A DNA stretch of 62,257 nucleotides from Lachnospiraceae bacterium (GTDB lineage Bacteria > Bacillota > Clostridia > Lachnospirales > Lachnospiraceae). Location of the stretch: the NCBI GenBank assembly GCA_022793065.1, contig JAAWCE010000047.1:1-62257 (forward strand). Direction: 5' to 3'. The notes below the pieces were generated by a model. It was not told the origin of the DNA, ran no database searches, and was given only the letters and a program-made list of their open reading frames with translations. This document shows positions 42,036 to 51,901 of the stretch, one piece after another (positions within the stretch are counted from its first letter, which is position 1; each line of letters starts with the position of its first letter). The position numbers and the translations under genes are program-made.

Positions 42036-42890
42036 CTATGAGAAATCGTGCCTGTAACCAAGGGGTTTTTGTCCTGTGTGTTTTTTAAAATGGGTAATAA
42101 AGTTGCTTGTATCAAGAAAACCGCACATTTCCGCAATTTCTGAAACGGTTTTATTTGTGGAGCGCAAGAGTGTTTTTGACACATTAATTCTGTAATTGGT
42201 GAGATACTGATAGGGTGTAATTCCTATCATGCGCCGGAACAGGCGGATAAAATGATATTTTGAAACAGGAATATCCCGTATCATATCGTCTATTGTTATT
42301 TGTTCAGAATAATTTTTTTCTATAAAGTCAAGCGCAAGCCGAATATCATTGTGGGGAGACTTCAGGTCGGATATGCGTTCCAGAGCTGATGAACAGATTG
42401 TATTGATGACCCAATGAAGTCTTAAAGAGATATCTGTATGACCGGTTATGCTGTTTTGTCTGCTTTTGTTTATTAGTTCTTTTACGCGCAGTTCAAATTC
42501 ATAGGGACAATTTATCTGTACGGCGCAGACTGTGTTAGAAGTATAAATGATTTCAAACATTGTTTTGGCAGATAATCCGGCAAAATGTATCCATAAAAAT
42601 TCCCATTTCTCTGATATGGAACAATATGTGTGTGGAGCATGGCAATCAATAATAACAGCGTCATTTTGATTTAGCTGCAGTTCCATATCTGCCGTCCGCA
42701 AAAATCCCTGACCATTTATAGTGTAAATCATTAAAAAACTGTCATGAGTTTCCCGCTGAACCTTATAATCTTTTTCAGCGGTAAAATGTCCCGCTTCTGT
42801 GATATAGAACGGCAGAGTTTTTGCAAGTTCGGTGGGGGTGGCGGTGATCCAAATAGAATTGTCTGAAATATTTTCCTCATATTTTCTCAT
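42036..42890 (-). CDS. AraC-family transcriptional regulator of the DUF5107/GH2 operon
   Basis: 284 residues. The N-terminal cupin-like sensor (about 1-165) has DAVIIDCHAPHTY and WEFLWIHFAGL, typical of glycan-responsive AraC proteins. The double helix-turn-helix (about 185-280) has ITIDDMIRDIPVSKYHFIRLFRR, VSEIAEMCGFLDTSNFITHFKK and QKPLGYR. AAGGGGG lies 9 bases before the ATG. It is divergent from the DUF5107 gene across a 172-bp region, so local control is likely. The ligand is unknown. Confidence 0.88.
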   Translation of the reverse strand: MRKYEENISDNSIWITATPTELAKTLPFYITEAGHFTAEKDYKVQRETHDSFLMIYTINGQGFLRTADMELQLNQNDAVIIDCHAPHTYCSISEKWEFLWIHFAGLSAKTMFEIIYTSNTVCAVQINCPYEFELRVKELINKSRQNSITGHTDISLRLHWVINTICSSALERISDLKSPHNDIRLALDFIEKNYSEQITIDDMIRDIPVSKYHFIRLFRRMIGITPYQYLTNYRINVSKTLLRSTNKTVSEIAEMCGFLDTSNFITHFKKHTGQKPLGYRHDFS

Positions 42891-43015
42891 GGTTTATACC
42901 CCCTTGGGCGCCTCCGGGCGCATATCATGCCTCCAACGCAGTTTATCATAATTCAGTCATTTTATCAAGCAATAATTTCATATTTTCCATCAATAATAAC
43001 TAATGCCTTTTTGAT

Positions 43016-43034
43016 AAAAGTACAGTATACTTTT
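43016..43034 (+). promoter_or_regulatory. Inverted repeat upstream of the DUF5107 gene
   Basis: AAAAGTA (43016-43022) and TACTTTT (43028-43034) with 5 nt between, 29 bp before the ATG and overlapping a possible TATACT -10. A candidate operator site. Confidence 0.4.
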
Positions 43035-43062
43035 CATATAAACCATAAGAAAGGGCGGAATT

Positions 43063-46000
43063 ATGAGCAAGGTTATTATAAAACAGGAAAAGGTCACAAT
43101 ACCTACATACGAGATTTTGGACTATGACAAAAATCCAATGTTTCTTGAAAAGCGCGTGTATCAGGGGTCTTCGGGGCGTGTGTATCCGCACCCTGTATGC
43201 GAGGGCGTTTCGGACGCAAAAGTGAATAAGAAATACAACGCAATATTCCTGGAAAATGAGTATATATTAGTAATGATACTGCCTGAAATAGGAGGCAAGA
43301 TTCAGCGTCTCTACGATAAAACAAACGGCTATGACGCAGTTTATTATAACGAGGTAATAAAACCGGCGCTTGTGGGTCTTGCGGGACCATGGGTATCAGG
43401 TGGAATTGAGTTTAATTGGCCTCAGCATCACAGACCTTCAACCTTTGATCCGGTAGATTATACAATCAGTGAAAATGATGACGGCTCCGTTACCGTATGG
43501 GTGGGGGAAACGGAAAAGATGTTCCATACGAAAGGTATGGCGGGCTTTACGGTTTATCCTGACAAGGCATATCTGGAAATTAAGGGACAGGTATATAATC
43601 CCACAGACAGACCTCAGACATTTTTATGGTGGGCAAATCCGGCTGTGGCGGTAAACGATGATACACAGTCAATTTTTCCGCCGGACGTCCATGCGGTAAT
43701 GGATCACGGCAAGCGTGCAGTATCAAAATTCCCCATGGCAGACGGGGAGTATTACAAGGTGAATTACGCTCCGGGTACAGATATTTCGCGGTATAAAAAT
43801 ATTCCTGTGCCCACTTCATATATGGCATACCATAGTGATTTCAATTTTATCGGAAACTATGACTATCAGAAAAAGGCCGGACTTCTGCATATTGCCGATC
43901 ATCACGTTTCACCGGGGAAAAAGCAGTGGACCTGGGGCAACGGTGATTTCGGCAAAGCCTGGGACAGAAATCTGACTGACGAAAACGGTCCGTATATAGA
44001 ACTTATGACAGGCATGTTTACCGATAATCAGCCGGACTTTACATTTTTAAAACCATATGAGGAAAAGTCGTTTGTTCAATATTTTATGCCCTATAAGGCA
44101 GTGGGGGAAATATCCAATGCTTCAACTGATGTGGTCGTAAATATGACGGTCAGCGACCATAAAATAGATCTTATATTCTACACGCCATCAGGAATAAACG
44201 CTGATTTTGAAATTACGGCGGACGAAAAAATCATCTATTCGGGCCAATTAAACTTAAACACTGCAGAAGTGTTTGAAGCAAGCGTTGCTACGAATACCAT
44301 AGACAAAGAAATTGTGTGTATGGTCAGGAAAAACGGAAAAGAAATACTTTCTTGCAGAACCGTAAAAACAACCGAACCTGTGCCGTCGGCGGCGGAGGAA
44401 ATCCCCGAACCTGATCAGCTGGAAACAACCGAAAAGCTGTTCCTGGCAGCAACACATTTAGAGCAGTACCGCCACGCCACATATTCACCCGAACCGTATT
44501 ATCTGGAGGGGTTAAAGCGGGATGGGTCTGATATTCGTTTGAATCATGGTTACGGAAAGTACTTATATAATCAGGGCAGATTTGAAGAGAGTATAACATA
44601 TTTTAACACTGCGATTCAGTCTTCTACATGGAAAAATCCGAATCCTTATGACTGCGAGCCTTATTATAATTTGGGGCTTGCATTGAAGATGACAGGCAAT
44701 ACCCAAAAAGCCTTTGACGCATTTTATAAGGCGGTATGGGATGGAAATATGCAGGATAAAGCATTTTATCAGCTTGCGTGCATAGAGTCAATGAACGGTG
44801 AATATGAGAACGCGCTTGCGTTTATAGAAAAATCCCTTGTAAAGGGACTGCACAATCTGAAAGCAAGAACACTTAAGACGGTGCTTTTGCGCTTAACCGG
44901 GAGAATGGACGAAGGGATTGCTTTTGCGGAGGAAACGAGAAGAATTGACCCGCTGGACCACGGCTGTCGTTATGAATTATGCAGGCTCACAAAAGATGCG
45001 TTTGATGAATTAAAACAAGTTATGAGAAATGAGAATCATAACTACATTGAGCTTGCACTCTCTTATATGGCGGCGGGTTTATATGAGGAAGCGGAGAATG
45101 TACTTAAACTTGCTCCCGTTGAGGATGAACCTATGGTGCATTATTACAGATATATGTGCACAGGCGATAAATCGGAACTTGAAAAGGCGGAACAAGCCAG
45201 CAGCCTTTACTGTTTTCCCAATCGCTTAGAGGACATTGGAGTACTTAAAAACGCCATGAATAATGGTGGAGAATACGCAAAATATTATCTTGGCTGTCTG
45301 TTCTACGACAAAGGCAGATGGAGCGAAAGTGTGTCTTTATGGGAAAGCTGCGGGGATAAAATCAAGCTTCCCACAGTGTACAGGAATTTGTCCCTTGCAT
45401 ATTACAATAAGATGAATGACGCGGACAAAGCAAAAACGGCCATGGAAAAATCATTCCGCATGGATCAGACTGACGCACGCATATTCTTTGAACTTGACAG
45501 TCTTTACAAGATGTTAAATTATTCCGTGAAAGACCGCCTTGACAATATGAATGCTAATAGGGAGCTGCTTGAAAAACGTGATGATTTATATACGGAATAT
45601 ATTACGCTTTTGAACTTAAACGGTGAATATGAAAATGCGTATCACCGTATTATGAGCCATAATTTCCATCCCTGGGAGGGCGGAGAAGGTAAAATACCGG
45701 CCCAGTACAGAATTGCGCTTATGAATATGGCAAAGACCGCCCATGTGGATACGGCGATTCAGTATCTTGAGCAGGCGCTGGTTTATCCTCACAATCTGGG
45801 CGAGGGCAAATTGATTGGAAATCTGGACAATGATATTTATTATAGGTTGGGAAGGTTGTATCAGGAGAAAGAGAAAGCAGAAGAAGCGTTTCAATTAGCG
45901 GCAAGAGGAAATTTTGCGCTTACCTCCGCAATGTATTATAACGACCAGCCTCCGGAGATGATGTATTATGCGGCGATGGCAATGAAGGAACTTGGGGACA

Positions 46001-46320
46001 ATAAGACGGCAAACGAGCGTTTTGAGGCGTTGATTGACTATGGAAATCAGCATAGGAACGATGAAATAAAAATTGAATATTTTGCGGTATCGCTTCCCGA
46101 TTTCCTCATCTTCAACGGGGATTTAAACAGGAAAAACAAGGTACATTGTTTGTTTATGGCAGCGTTGGGTTATTTTGGAAAAGGGGAAGTAAAAAAAGCG
46201 GCGGAATATGCCCAAAAAGGTCTTGCATTGGATCAGTGTCATATGGGACTGACGGAGTTGTTGGCTGCGTTAGAGGAAATAGGAAAAGCTGCCGGGATGG
46301 ATGCAGAACTGAACCGGTGA
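43063..46320 (+). CDS. DUF5107 protein with C-terminal tetratricopeptide repeats
   Basis: 1085 residues with no signal peptide. The N-terminal about 340 residues form the DUF5107 domain, probably of the galactose-mutarotase-like beta fold: ILPEIGGKIQRLYDKTNGYDAVYYN, GPWVSGGIEFNWPQHHRPST and WWANPAVAVNDDTQSIFPPD are conserved. A beta sandwich follows (about 345-430), then some 600 residues of TPR-type helix pairs (for example LNHGYGKYLYNQGRFEESITYFNTAI). Such proteins accompany glycosidases in gut and soil bacteria. The histidine/tryptophan-rich face suggests carbohydrate binding or hydrolysis, but no activity is assigned here. The downstream GH2 gene starts 14 bp after the stop. Confidence 0.85.
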   Translation: MSKVIIKQEKVTIPTYEILDYDKNPMFLEKRVYQGSSGRVYPHPVCEGVSDAKVNKKYNAIFLENEYILVMILPEIGGKIQRLYDKTNGYDAVYYNEVIKPALVGLAGPWVSGGIEFNWPQHHRPSTFDPVDYTISENDDGSVTVWVGETEKMFHTKGMAGFTVYPDKAYLEIKGQVYNPTDRPQTFLWWANPAVAVNDDTQSIFPPDVHAVMDHGKRAVSKFPMADGEYYKVNYAPGTDISRYKNIPVPTSYMAYHSDFNFIGNYDYQKKAGLLHIADHHVSPGKKQWTWGNGDFGKAWDRNLTDENGPYIELMTGMFTDNQPDFTFLKPYEEKSFVQYFMPYKAVGEISNASTDVVVNMTVSDHKIDLIFYTPSGINADFEITADEKIIYSGQLNLNTAEVFEASVATNTIDKEIVCMVRKNGKEILSCRTVKTTEPVPSAAEEIPEPDQLETTEKLFLAATHLEQYRHATYSPEPYYLEGLKRDGSDIRLNHGYGKYLYNQGRFEESITYFNTAIQSSTWKNPNPYDCEPYYNLGLALKMTGNTQKAFDAFYKAVWDGNMQDKAFYQLACIESMNGEYENALAFIEKSLVKGLHNLKARTLKTVLLRLTGRMDEGIAFAEETRRIDPLDHGCRYELCRLTKDAFDELKQVMRNENHNYIELALSYMAAGLYEEAENVLKLAPVEDEPMVHYYRYMCTGDKSELEKAEQASSLYCFPNRLEDIGVLKNAMNNGGEYAKYYLGCLFYDKGRWSESVSLWESCGDKIKLPTVYRNLSLAYYNKMNDADKAKTAMEKSFRMDQTDARIFFELDSLYKMLNYSVKDRLDNMNANRELLEKRDDLYTEYITLLNLNGEYENAYHRIMSHNFHPWEGGEGKIPAQYRIALMNMAKTAHVDTAIQYLEQALVYPHNLGEGKLIGNLDNDIYYRLGRLYQEKEKAEEAFQLAARGNFALTSAMYYNDQPPEMMYYAAMAMKELGDNKTANERFEALIDYGNQHRNDEIKIEYFAVSLPDFLIFNGDLNRKNKVHCLFMAALGYFGKGEVKKAAEYAQKGLALDQCHMGLTELLAALEEIGKAAGMDAELNR

Positions 46321-46334
46321 AAGAGGATAAGCGG

Positions 46335-48959
46335 ATGAAAATCATTGATTTAAGCGGCAATTGGTCATATCAAACCGATTATGACGACATAGGGATACAA
46401 AAAGAATACTACAAGGACACATTTGAACTCGGCGGCTTTATGCTGCCGGGTTCAGCGTGTGAAAACGGTATAGGCAAAAAAAGAGAATATTATGATAAGC
46501 TCACAAAGGAAGCTGTGCGTGCCCCCAGAGAAAAATATGAGTATGCGGCGCCTCTTTGGCTGCAGCGGGAAATTGAAATACCAAAGGAATTTGAAGGAAA
46601 AACAATTCGGCTTTTTCTGGAACGTGTGAACATAGCATCCGAATTATGGATTGACGGAGAAAAAACAGGCAGACAAATCATCGAATTATCTGCGCCCCAT
46701 ATATATAATCTCACGGATAAGCTGACCCCAGGAAAGCATATGTTTACGCTGCGTATTGATAACAGGAATCTATTAAATCTTGATACCATGGCAAGCGGTT
46801 ACAGTGTTGATACCCAGGGATATTGGAATGGTATTGTGGGCAGAGTGGAATTGCAGGCAGAAAATATTTTTCATATGGAGAGTATTCAAGTTTATCCCGA
46901 TGAAAAGGGTATCAATGTTAAAATTACAGAAACATCCGATGTGTTTTCTCCATTTGGACATAAAAACGGGGCCATTGAAATGTGTGTAACTGCGCCTGAT
47001 GGGAAAAGGCTGGATACAAAGCGGTTTGATATCTCTCTGTACAATTCAAAACAAGTGGATTATGTGCGGTATGATATTGACGACATAAAATACTGGAGTG
47101 AATTTACGCCTGTATTATACACACTGGATGTTCGATATATTTGTGATGGCGTACAAGATGAAAAATCGGTAAAATTCGGCATGAGAATTATAAAGAGTAA
47201 AGACAAATTGCTTTTGCTCAATGGAAGACAAATTGCCTTAAGAGGAACCATTGATTGCGCCATTTATCCGCTGACAGGCTATCCTCCGACGGATCTTGAA
47301 ATATGGCGCAGGAATTTTCTTATCGTGAAGGGTTATGGATTAAATCATGTTCGTTTTCATGCCTGGTGTCCCCCTGAGGCCGCCTTTACAGCGGCAGATG
47401 AATTGGGCTTGTATCTTTCGGTGGAAATGCCCATGTGGCTGAACCGTGATGTATGCGCCCTTGAGCTGGGCGAAGACAGCATACATCGTTCCTATTTTAT
47501 GCAGGAAGCCATAACAATCTCTAAGACATATGGCAATCACCCCTCTTTTATGATGTTTTCAAACGGCAATGAGAATATGGGAGATTTTGATTTACTGAAT
47601 GATATTACAACCTGTGTAAAAGCCTATGACAACCGCAGACTTTATACACTTACTTCTAATTTCGACCATCCGGTTATGCCGTGTGAAGATTATCTCTGCG
47701 CATATGAAGCGGGCGGAACACCCGTTCGTATACAAAATATCCAGGAAGAAGCGGCAAAAAGTACTTGTCTGGATTATTCTATGGCAGTGAAAAATATTCC
47801 TGTTCCAATGATATCTTTTGAGGTAGGGCAGTATTGTGTTTATCCTGATGTGAGGATCATAGAAAAATATACGGGAAATATGCTTCCGGTGAATTTTCAT
47901 AGCATCAAAGAAGAGATGATGAAAAAGGGGGTATATCATAAATTAGCTGATTATATTATGGCTTCGGGGGATTTGGCTGTTAAATTATATAAAGAGGATA
48001 TGGAAGCGGCGCTTAGAACGAAAAATTTCGGCGGTTTTGAATTATTGTCTTTATGCGATTATACAGGTCAAAGTACGGCAACCATCGGAATTCTTGACGT
48101 ATTTTTTGACAGCAAGGGTCTTATTGAGCCGGCTGCGTTCAGGCAGTTCTGCAACAGCGTTGTACCTCTGCTTAAGGCAAAGCGCATATATAGAACCGAT
48201 GAAACTTTTGAGCCGGAATTTGACCTGTATGATTTTGGGGAAAAGAAAATCCAAAATCCTGAGTATGATATTAAAATTTATAACAAAGAGGAATTGTTTT
48301 ATCAGTGTAAAACAAAAGACCCTAAAATCTGTGTGGAATTAAACACGATAATAAAATCAACCCAGCTTAGGGTTACGGTTGACGTACAGGGATATCAAAA
48401 TCAATGGCGGGTATTTGTATTTGCGCCTTGTGAAGAATGTGAAGAGGTATGCTATATCAGGACGCCGGAAGCATTAAAAAAGATATTGGAAACAGGCGGA
48501 CGAGGGATTGTAACAAAGGAATGTTTTGACAATCCCATGGACGGAAGTTTTATTCCTGTATTTTGGTCGCCGGTGCATTTTCCTTCCCAAAAGCCATGTG
48601 GAGCAATCATAGATGATACCCACCCCATATTCAAGGATTTTCCAACGGAAAAATATCCCGATTACCAATGGAAGACACTTTTGGATCATTCAAAAAATAT
48701 GGAGATATCGTTATTGGGCAGAGATTTTAAGCCAATGGTGGAAATTGTCCCAAATTTTATGGATAATACGCCCTCATCGCCCTTGTTTGAATTGCAGGCG
48801 GGCAGTGCAAAATTATTATTTTGTGGATTTGACTTAGAAAGGGATGATATTGCTTCAAGACAACTGAAACAATGCATTTGCCAATATGTTTCATCTAATT
48901 TATTTATGCCTGAGACCAAAGTTCATAATTTGTATGATGCTGTAAAAGTAAAAAAATAA
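46335..48959 (+). CDS. GH2-family glycoside hydrolase with C-terminal amidotransferase-like domain
   Basis: 874 residues, cytosolic. The N-terminal sugar-binding beta domain (about 1-170, LSGNWSYQTDYDD to RIDNRN) is followed by an immunoglobulin-like domain and a TIM barrel. The acid/base is Glu413 in FSNGNENMGD and the nucleophile Glu496 in MISFEVGQY. The last roughly 200 residues resemble a class-I amidotransferase/trimerisation fold, as in some large beta-galactosidases. GH2 activities include beta-galactosidase, glucuronidase and mannosidase. The NEN motif does not by itself choose one. ATG 46335 follows GAGG; the frame is open upstream but lacks signals. Operon with the DUF5107 protein. 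Confidence 0.85.
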   Translation: MKIIDLSGNWSYQTDYDDIGIQKEYYKDTFELGGFMLPGSACENGIGKKREYYDKLTKEAVRAPREKYEYAAPLWLQREIEIPKEFEGKTIRLFLERVNIASELWIDGEKTGRQIIELSAPHIYNLTDKLTPGKHMFTLRIDNRNLLNLDTMASGYSVDTQGYWNGIVGRVELQAENIFHMESIQVYPDEKGINVKITETSDVFSPFGHKNGAIEMCVTAPDGKRLDTKRFDISLYNSKQVDYVRYDIDDIKYWSEFTPVLYTLDVRYICDGVQDEKSVKFGMRIIKSKDKLLLLNGRQIALRGTIDCAIYPLTGYPPTDLEIWRRNFLIVKGYGLNHVRFHAWCPPEAAFTAADELGLYLSVEMPMWLNRDVCALELGEDSIHRSYFMQEAITISKTYGNHPSFMMFSNGNENMGDFDLLNDITTCVKAYDNRRLYTLTSNFDHPVMPCEDYLCAYEAGGTPVRIQNIQEEAAKSTCLDYSMAVKNIPVPMISFEVGQYCVYPDVRIIEKYTGNMLPVNFHSIKEEMMKKGVYHKLADYIMASGDLAVKLYKEDMEAALRTKNFGGFELLSLCDYTGQSTATIGILDVFFDSKGLIEPAAFRQFCNSVVPLLKAKRIYRTDETFEPEFDLYDFGEKKIQNPEYDIKIYNKEELFYQCKTKDPKICVELNTIIKSTQLRVTVDVQGYQNQWRVFVFAPCEECEEVCYIRTPEALKKILETGGRGIVTKECFDNPMDGSFIPVFWSPVHFPSQKPCGAIIDDTHPIFKDFPTEKYPDYQWKTLLDHSKNMEISLLGRDFKPMVEIVPNFMDNTPSSPLFELQAGSAKLLFCGFDLERDDIASRQLKQCICQYVSSNLFMPETKVHNLYDAVKVKK

Positions 48960-49063
48960 GTCTGTATGTGTGGTAATAGCATTATATAAGGGGAAAATTA
49001 TAAATGGGAAGCATATGACATCAGAAGAATATTTGATAAAATAGAGTATGATTTCAGAAATGT

Positions 49064-49100
49064 AAGGCAGTTGCCACGCGACGTATTTGGCAACTGCCTT
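49064..49100. terminator. Long hairpin between convergent GH2 and ECF genes
   Basis: A perfect 13-bp stem AAGGCAGTTGCCA (49064-49076) with TGGCAACTGCCTT (49088-49100) and an 11-nt loop. There is no proper T run on either strand, but its place between converging genes supports termination or 3'-end protection. Confidence 0.6.
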
Positions 49101-49133
49101 AAAACAATTGCATCATTCTGTGGGAAAACCGGA

Positions 49134-49652
49134 TTATTCTTTCCCAGTGATTTTTTCAGCCAGTTTTAAAGTAGAGACAATTGGCATAATCAGTATTCCA
49201 CAGAAAAAATTGCTGATTCCATGGATGCAGTCCCAGGGCAATCCGGCCGCAATCCAGGCAAGGGTGCTCCGAAAACTTAATCCAAATAATATGGCTTGTG
49301 CGGGGGCGTATAATGTCCCGTATAGAAAACCATGTGCCGCACAGACGCCCATATAGACAAAAGGGCGGATTTTTTTGGGCATTTCAACAGGGAGAAGCAT
49401 AACCACGCCCCATAAAACTGTCCATAAGTACAGATATGGAAGCCACCAGGATGCAAAACCACAGAAAATGCCGTTTAATATGACATAAATATAAATTGGA
49501 TATAGTGCTTTCCGACGATATACCAGGGTAAAGGCAATGGTAAATACGCCCAGCAAGTGAATATTCGGCGCTATTTCCATGATAATTTTAGACGCATACA
49601 TAATGGAACCCAGCATTGCAAACACAGCCATTTCTCTTGTGTTTATTTTCAT
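49134..49652 (-). CDS. ECF-transporter S component, probably for cobalamin
   Basis: 172 residues with five to six hydrophobic helices, the size of ECF substrate-binding subunits. EMAVFAMLGSIMYASKIIMEIAPNIHLLG and YAPAQAILFGLSFRSTLAWI are consistent with that family. It lies 30 bp after a DUF4430 lipoprotein gene under a cobalamin riboswitch. A B12 role is therefore the best inference. No EcfA/EcfT genes are in the window, so it would share a module made elsewhere. Confidence 0.8.
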   Translation of the reverse strand: MKINTREMAVFAMLGSIMYASKIIMEIAPNIHLLGVFTIAFTLVYRRKALYPIYIYVILNGIFCGFASWWLPYLYLWTVLWGVVMLLPVEMPKKIRPFVYMGVCAAHGFLYGTLYAPAQAILFGLSFRSTLAWIAAGLPWDCIHGISNFFCGILIMPIVSTLKLAEKITGKE

Positions 49653-49682
49653 GGAGATCCCCCCTGTCCGTCTTGCGTATCT

Positions 49683-50141
49683 TTATTCCACTTGAAAGGA
49701 ATAGTGATCCCCTTCTGTGATTTTTGTGCCATCCACACTTGTAACCGCATATTCTCCATTGATATAAAAGGCCCAGTACACCCCGTCTTTATCAAAGTCT
49801 GCGGTGATTCCATTGACTGTCTTAACATAAAGTCCGTAAGGACCTTCGTCTCCGGCAATCAATTCAAGTTCCAACAAGGCCTGCCCCACGGTTTCTTTGT
49901 CCGTATGGATTTCAAAAGCGGTTTGATTGCCTTCCTTGTCCACCACGGTAAAGTCAAATTTTGTGCTGCCTTCACCTAATTGGGCGGCAGTTGTCTGTTG
50001 GCCGTCATTGGTTTGCTGTGCCGTTCCCGATGGGGAATTTTCCTGACTGCCGTTACATCCCGTTGCAAATAGCGCCATAGCCACAATAAGCGCCATACAA
50101 AAGAAAGATGACAGTATGTGTCGTTTTTGTTTCGTTTGCAT
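49683..50141 (-). CDS. DUF4430 lipoprotein (transcobalamin-like C-terminal domain)
   Basis: 152 residues. The signal peptide ends in FATGC (Cys29 region), predicting a lipid-anchored protein. An Asn/Gln/Thr-rich linker follows, then one DUF4430 domain (about 60-152, ending GITADFDKDGVYWAFYINGEYAVTSVDGTKITEGDHYSF). This fold is related to the C-terminal domain of intrinsic factor and transcobalamin. It is the first gene behind the riboswitch and probably hands cobalamin to the downstream S component. GAGAG lies close upstream of its ATG. Confidence 0.85.
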   Translation of the reverse strand: MQTKQKRHILSSFFCMALIVAMALFATGCNGSQENSPSGTAQQTNDGQQTTAAQLGEGSTKFDFTVVDKEGNQTAFEIHTDKETVGQALLELELIAGDEGPYGLYVKTVNGITADFDKDGVYWAFYINGEYAVTSVDGTKITEGDHYSFQVE

Positions 50142-50169
50142 GTTCTTACTCTCCTGTAATATTAATTTT

Positions 50170-50385
50170 CCCCAAAACCGGCCCTCGCGGTAATATTGAA
50201 TAGGGAATTTTGTATGTTCGGATATTTCGACTTGACATTTTGTCGGCCAGCCTTCTCAGATTTGCTCCAATGGCATTTTCCCGGATTGTGGCGTCCGGTA
50301 AGGCCGATAAGGTAGAACCATGTCTCACGGCGACGGGCTCGTACAGGAGTTGCACCTGTTTCCCCGGACAATACGTTTCTTATCA
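50170..50385 (-). promoter_or_regulatory. Cobalamin riboswitch
   Basis: Read on the minus strand the region has GGGGAAACAGGTGCAACTCC, then CTGTACGAGCCCGTCGCCGTGA, AATCCGGGAAAATGCCATTGG and GAGAAGGCTGGC. This succession of purine-rich blocks and junctions is characteristic of B12 riboswitch aptamers. It precedes the DUF4430-ECF genes and should repress them at high cobalamin. The remaining 50386-50473 holds nothing else recognised. Confidence 0.8.
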
Positions 50386-50473
50386 TAATACTTTACAGCA
50401 GCTTCGTCAATATGATTGTAAGTTATGATAATGGCTTTGTGATGGAGAAACATTTGCAATATGTAAGGAGGTT

Positions 50474-51901
50474 CTAATCTTCATCCTCATTTTGGGCGGA
50501 CAGGGGCAGAGAAAAGATAAATTCGCTTCCCGCGCCTTCCGTGCTGATGACATTGATATGTTCTTCGTGGCAGTTAATAATTTCTTTTACAATGGAAAGG
50601 CCAAGCCCGGTTCCTTTTTTGTCTTTGCCGCGGGAAAGATCCGACTTGTAGAATCGATCCCATATTAATTTCAGGTCGTCTTTTGGTATACCGATGCCGG
50701 TGTCTTTGATAGAAATAAAAAGTTTGTTTTTCTTCACGGAAGTTTCCAGCTTAATACTGGAGTTATGGTGGCTGAATTTAATGGCATTGTCCAAAAGGTT
50801 ATAGAGTACTTGCTGAATTTTGTCCATATCGGCATACACATACATCTCTTCATCAGTGAGAATTAACGTAATGGCAATGACTTTTTTACGACAGGTGCCT
50901 TCAAATGAGGCGGCGGTTGCACGGATTACCGTATTAATTTCAAAATCAGTGCGATCCAGAAGCATTCCTTTGGTATTCAGGTTATTCAAAGAGAGTAGAC
51001 TATTGGTTAATTTTGTAAGCCGGTCGGTTTCGGTCAGGACAATTTTCAGGTATTTTTCGTGCATTTCCTGGGGAATGGTGCCGTCTATCATAGCCTCCAA
51101 ATAGCCCCGAATGGAAGTCAGAGGGGAGCGGAAGTCATGGGATACATTGGCGACAAATTTCTTCTGGTCATCCTCCGCTCCGGCAATCTGGCTTGCCATA
51201 TAATTAAGGCAGGCGGCCAGATAGCCAATTTCGTCATCGCTTTCCACCTGAAATTCATAGTGCATATTTCCGTTGGCATATTGTTCCGTCGCATAGGTAA
51301 TTTTGCGAAGAGGAACATAAACGATTTCGGTAAAAAAAATCAGGATAATCAGCGACAGCAAAAATAAGATCACCAATGTAATATAGGAAATACTCAGCAG
51401 GCTGTTGCAGGATTCCTGAATGTCTGTCATGTCACAGTGAATTACCACATACCCTTTTACCATATAGCCGGATGTAATGGGGGCAAACACACTCAGCACA
51501 TCGGAGTCAAAATTATTAAAAAAATGATTGATGGTATAATAGGAACCGCTGGTAATCGTAGGGTCAAATCCTTCAATCATCACCACTTCTTCTACATTCA
51601 AAGGCCGGTCCGTATCCAATACCAGACGTCCGGATGGATTAATAATGCGGATAATGGAATCTAAGTAAGCGGCCAGAGAATCCAGTTGTGTTTTCACGGT
51701 TTTCAAATCCGTTTCGCTGGTATACAGCCCCAGGGCATAAGTGTTGGAAATGAGGGATGCCTCCACATACAAATCTTCTGCTTTTTCGCGGATTAAATGT
51801 TCTTTTGTCATACTGGGTACAAAGGTGGTTACAATAATAAAACTGAATACTCCAAAAATAAAATATGCCAGTACAAATTTTAAATAGAGGGTTTTCTTCA
51901 T
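50474..51901 (-). CDS. Membrane sensor histidine kinase with extracellular sensor domain
   Basis: 475 residues. TM1 (about 8-30) and TM2 (about 172-195) flank a roughly 140-residue Cache-like outer domain (SGRLVLDTDRPLNVEE). HAMP follows, then the DHp box VSHDFRSPLTSIRGYLEAM, HATPase N box LLDNAIKFS, DTGIGIPKDD and GTGLGLSIVKEII. Asp replaces the common Glu after the phospho-His, which still fits this subgroup. Its ATG overlaps the TGA of the regulator gene (ATGA), so the two are coupled. The stimulus is unknown. Confidence 0.92.
   Translation of the reverse strand: MKKTLYLKFVLAYFIFGVFSFIIVTTFVPSMTKEHLIREKAEDLYVEASLISNTYALGLYTSETDLKTVKTQLDSLAAYLDSIIRIINPSGRLVLDTDRPLNVEEVVMIEGFDPTITSGSYYTINHFFNNFDSDVLSVFAPITSGYMVKGYVVIHCDMTDIQESCNSLLSISYITLVILFLLSLIILIFFTEIVYVPLRKITYATEQYANGNMHYEFQVESDDEIGYLAACLNYMASQIAGAEDDQKKFVANVSHDFRSPLTSIRGYLEAMIDGTIPQEMHEKYLKIVLTETDRLTKLTNSLLSLNNLNTKGMLLDRTDFEINTVIRATAASFEGTCRKKVIAITLILTDEEMYVYADMDKIQQVLYNLLDNAIKFSHHNSSIKLETSVKKNKLFISIKDTGIGIPKDDLKLIWDRFYKSDLSRGKDKKGTGLGLSIVKEIINCHEEHINVISTEGAGSEFIFSLPLSAQNEDED

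Noticed and set aside
46146..46334. N-terminal extension of the GH2 protein overlapping the upstream gene
   Set aside because: The segment overlaps the DUF5107 coding end in another frame, and a GAGG ribosome site points to 46335.
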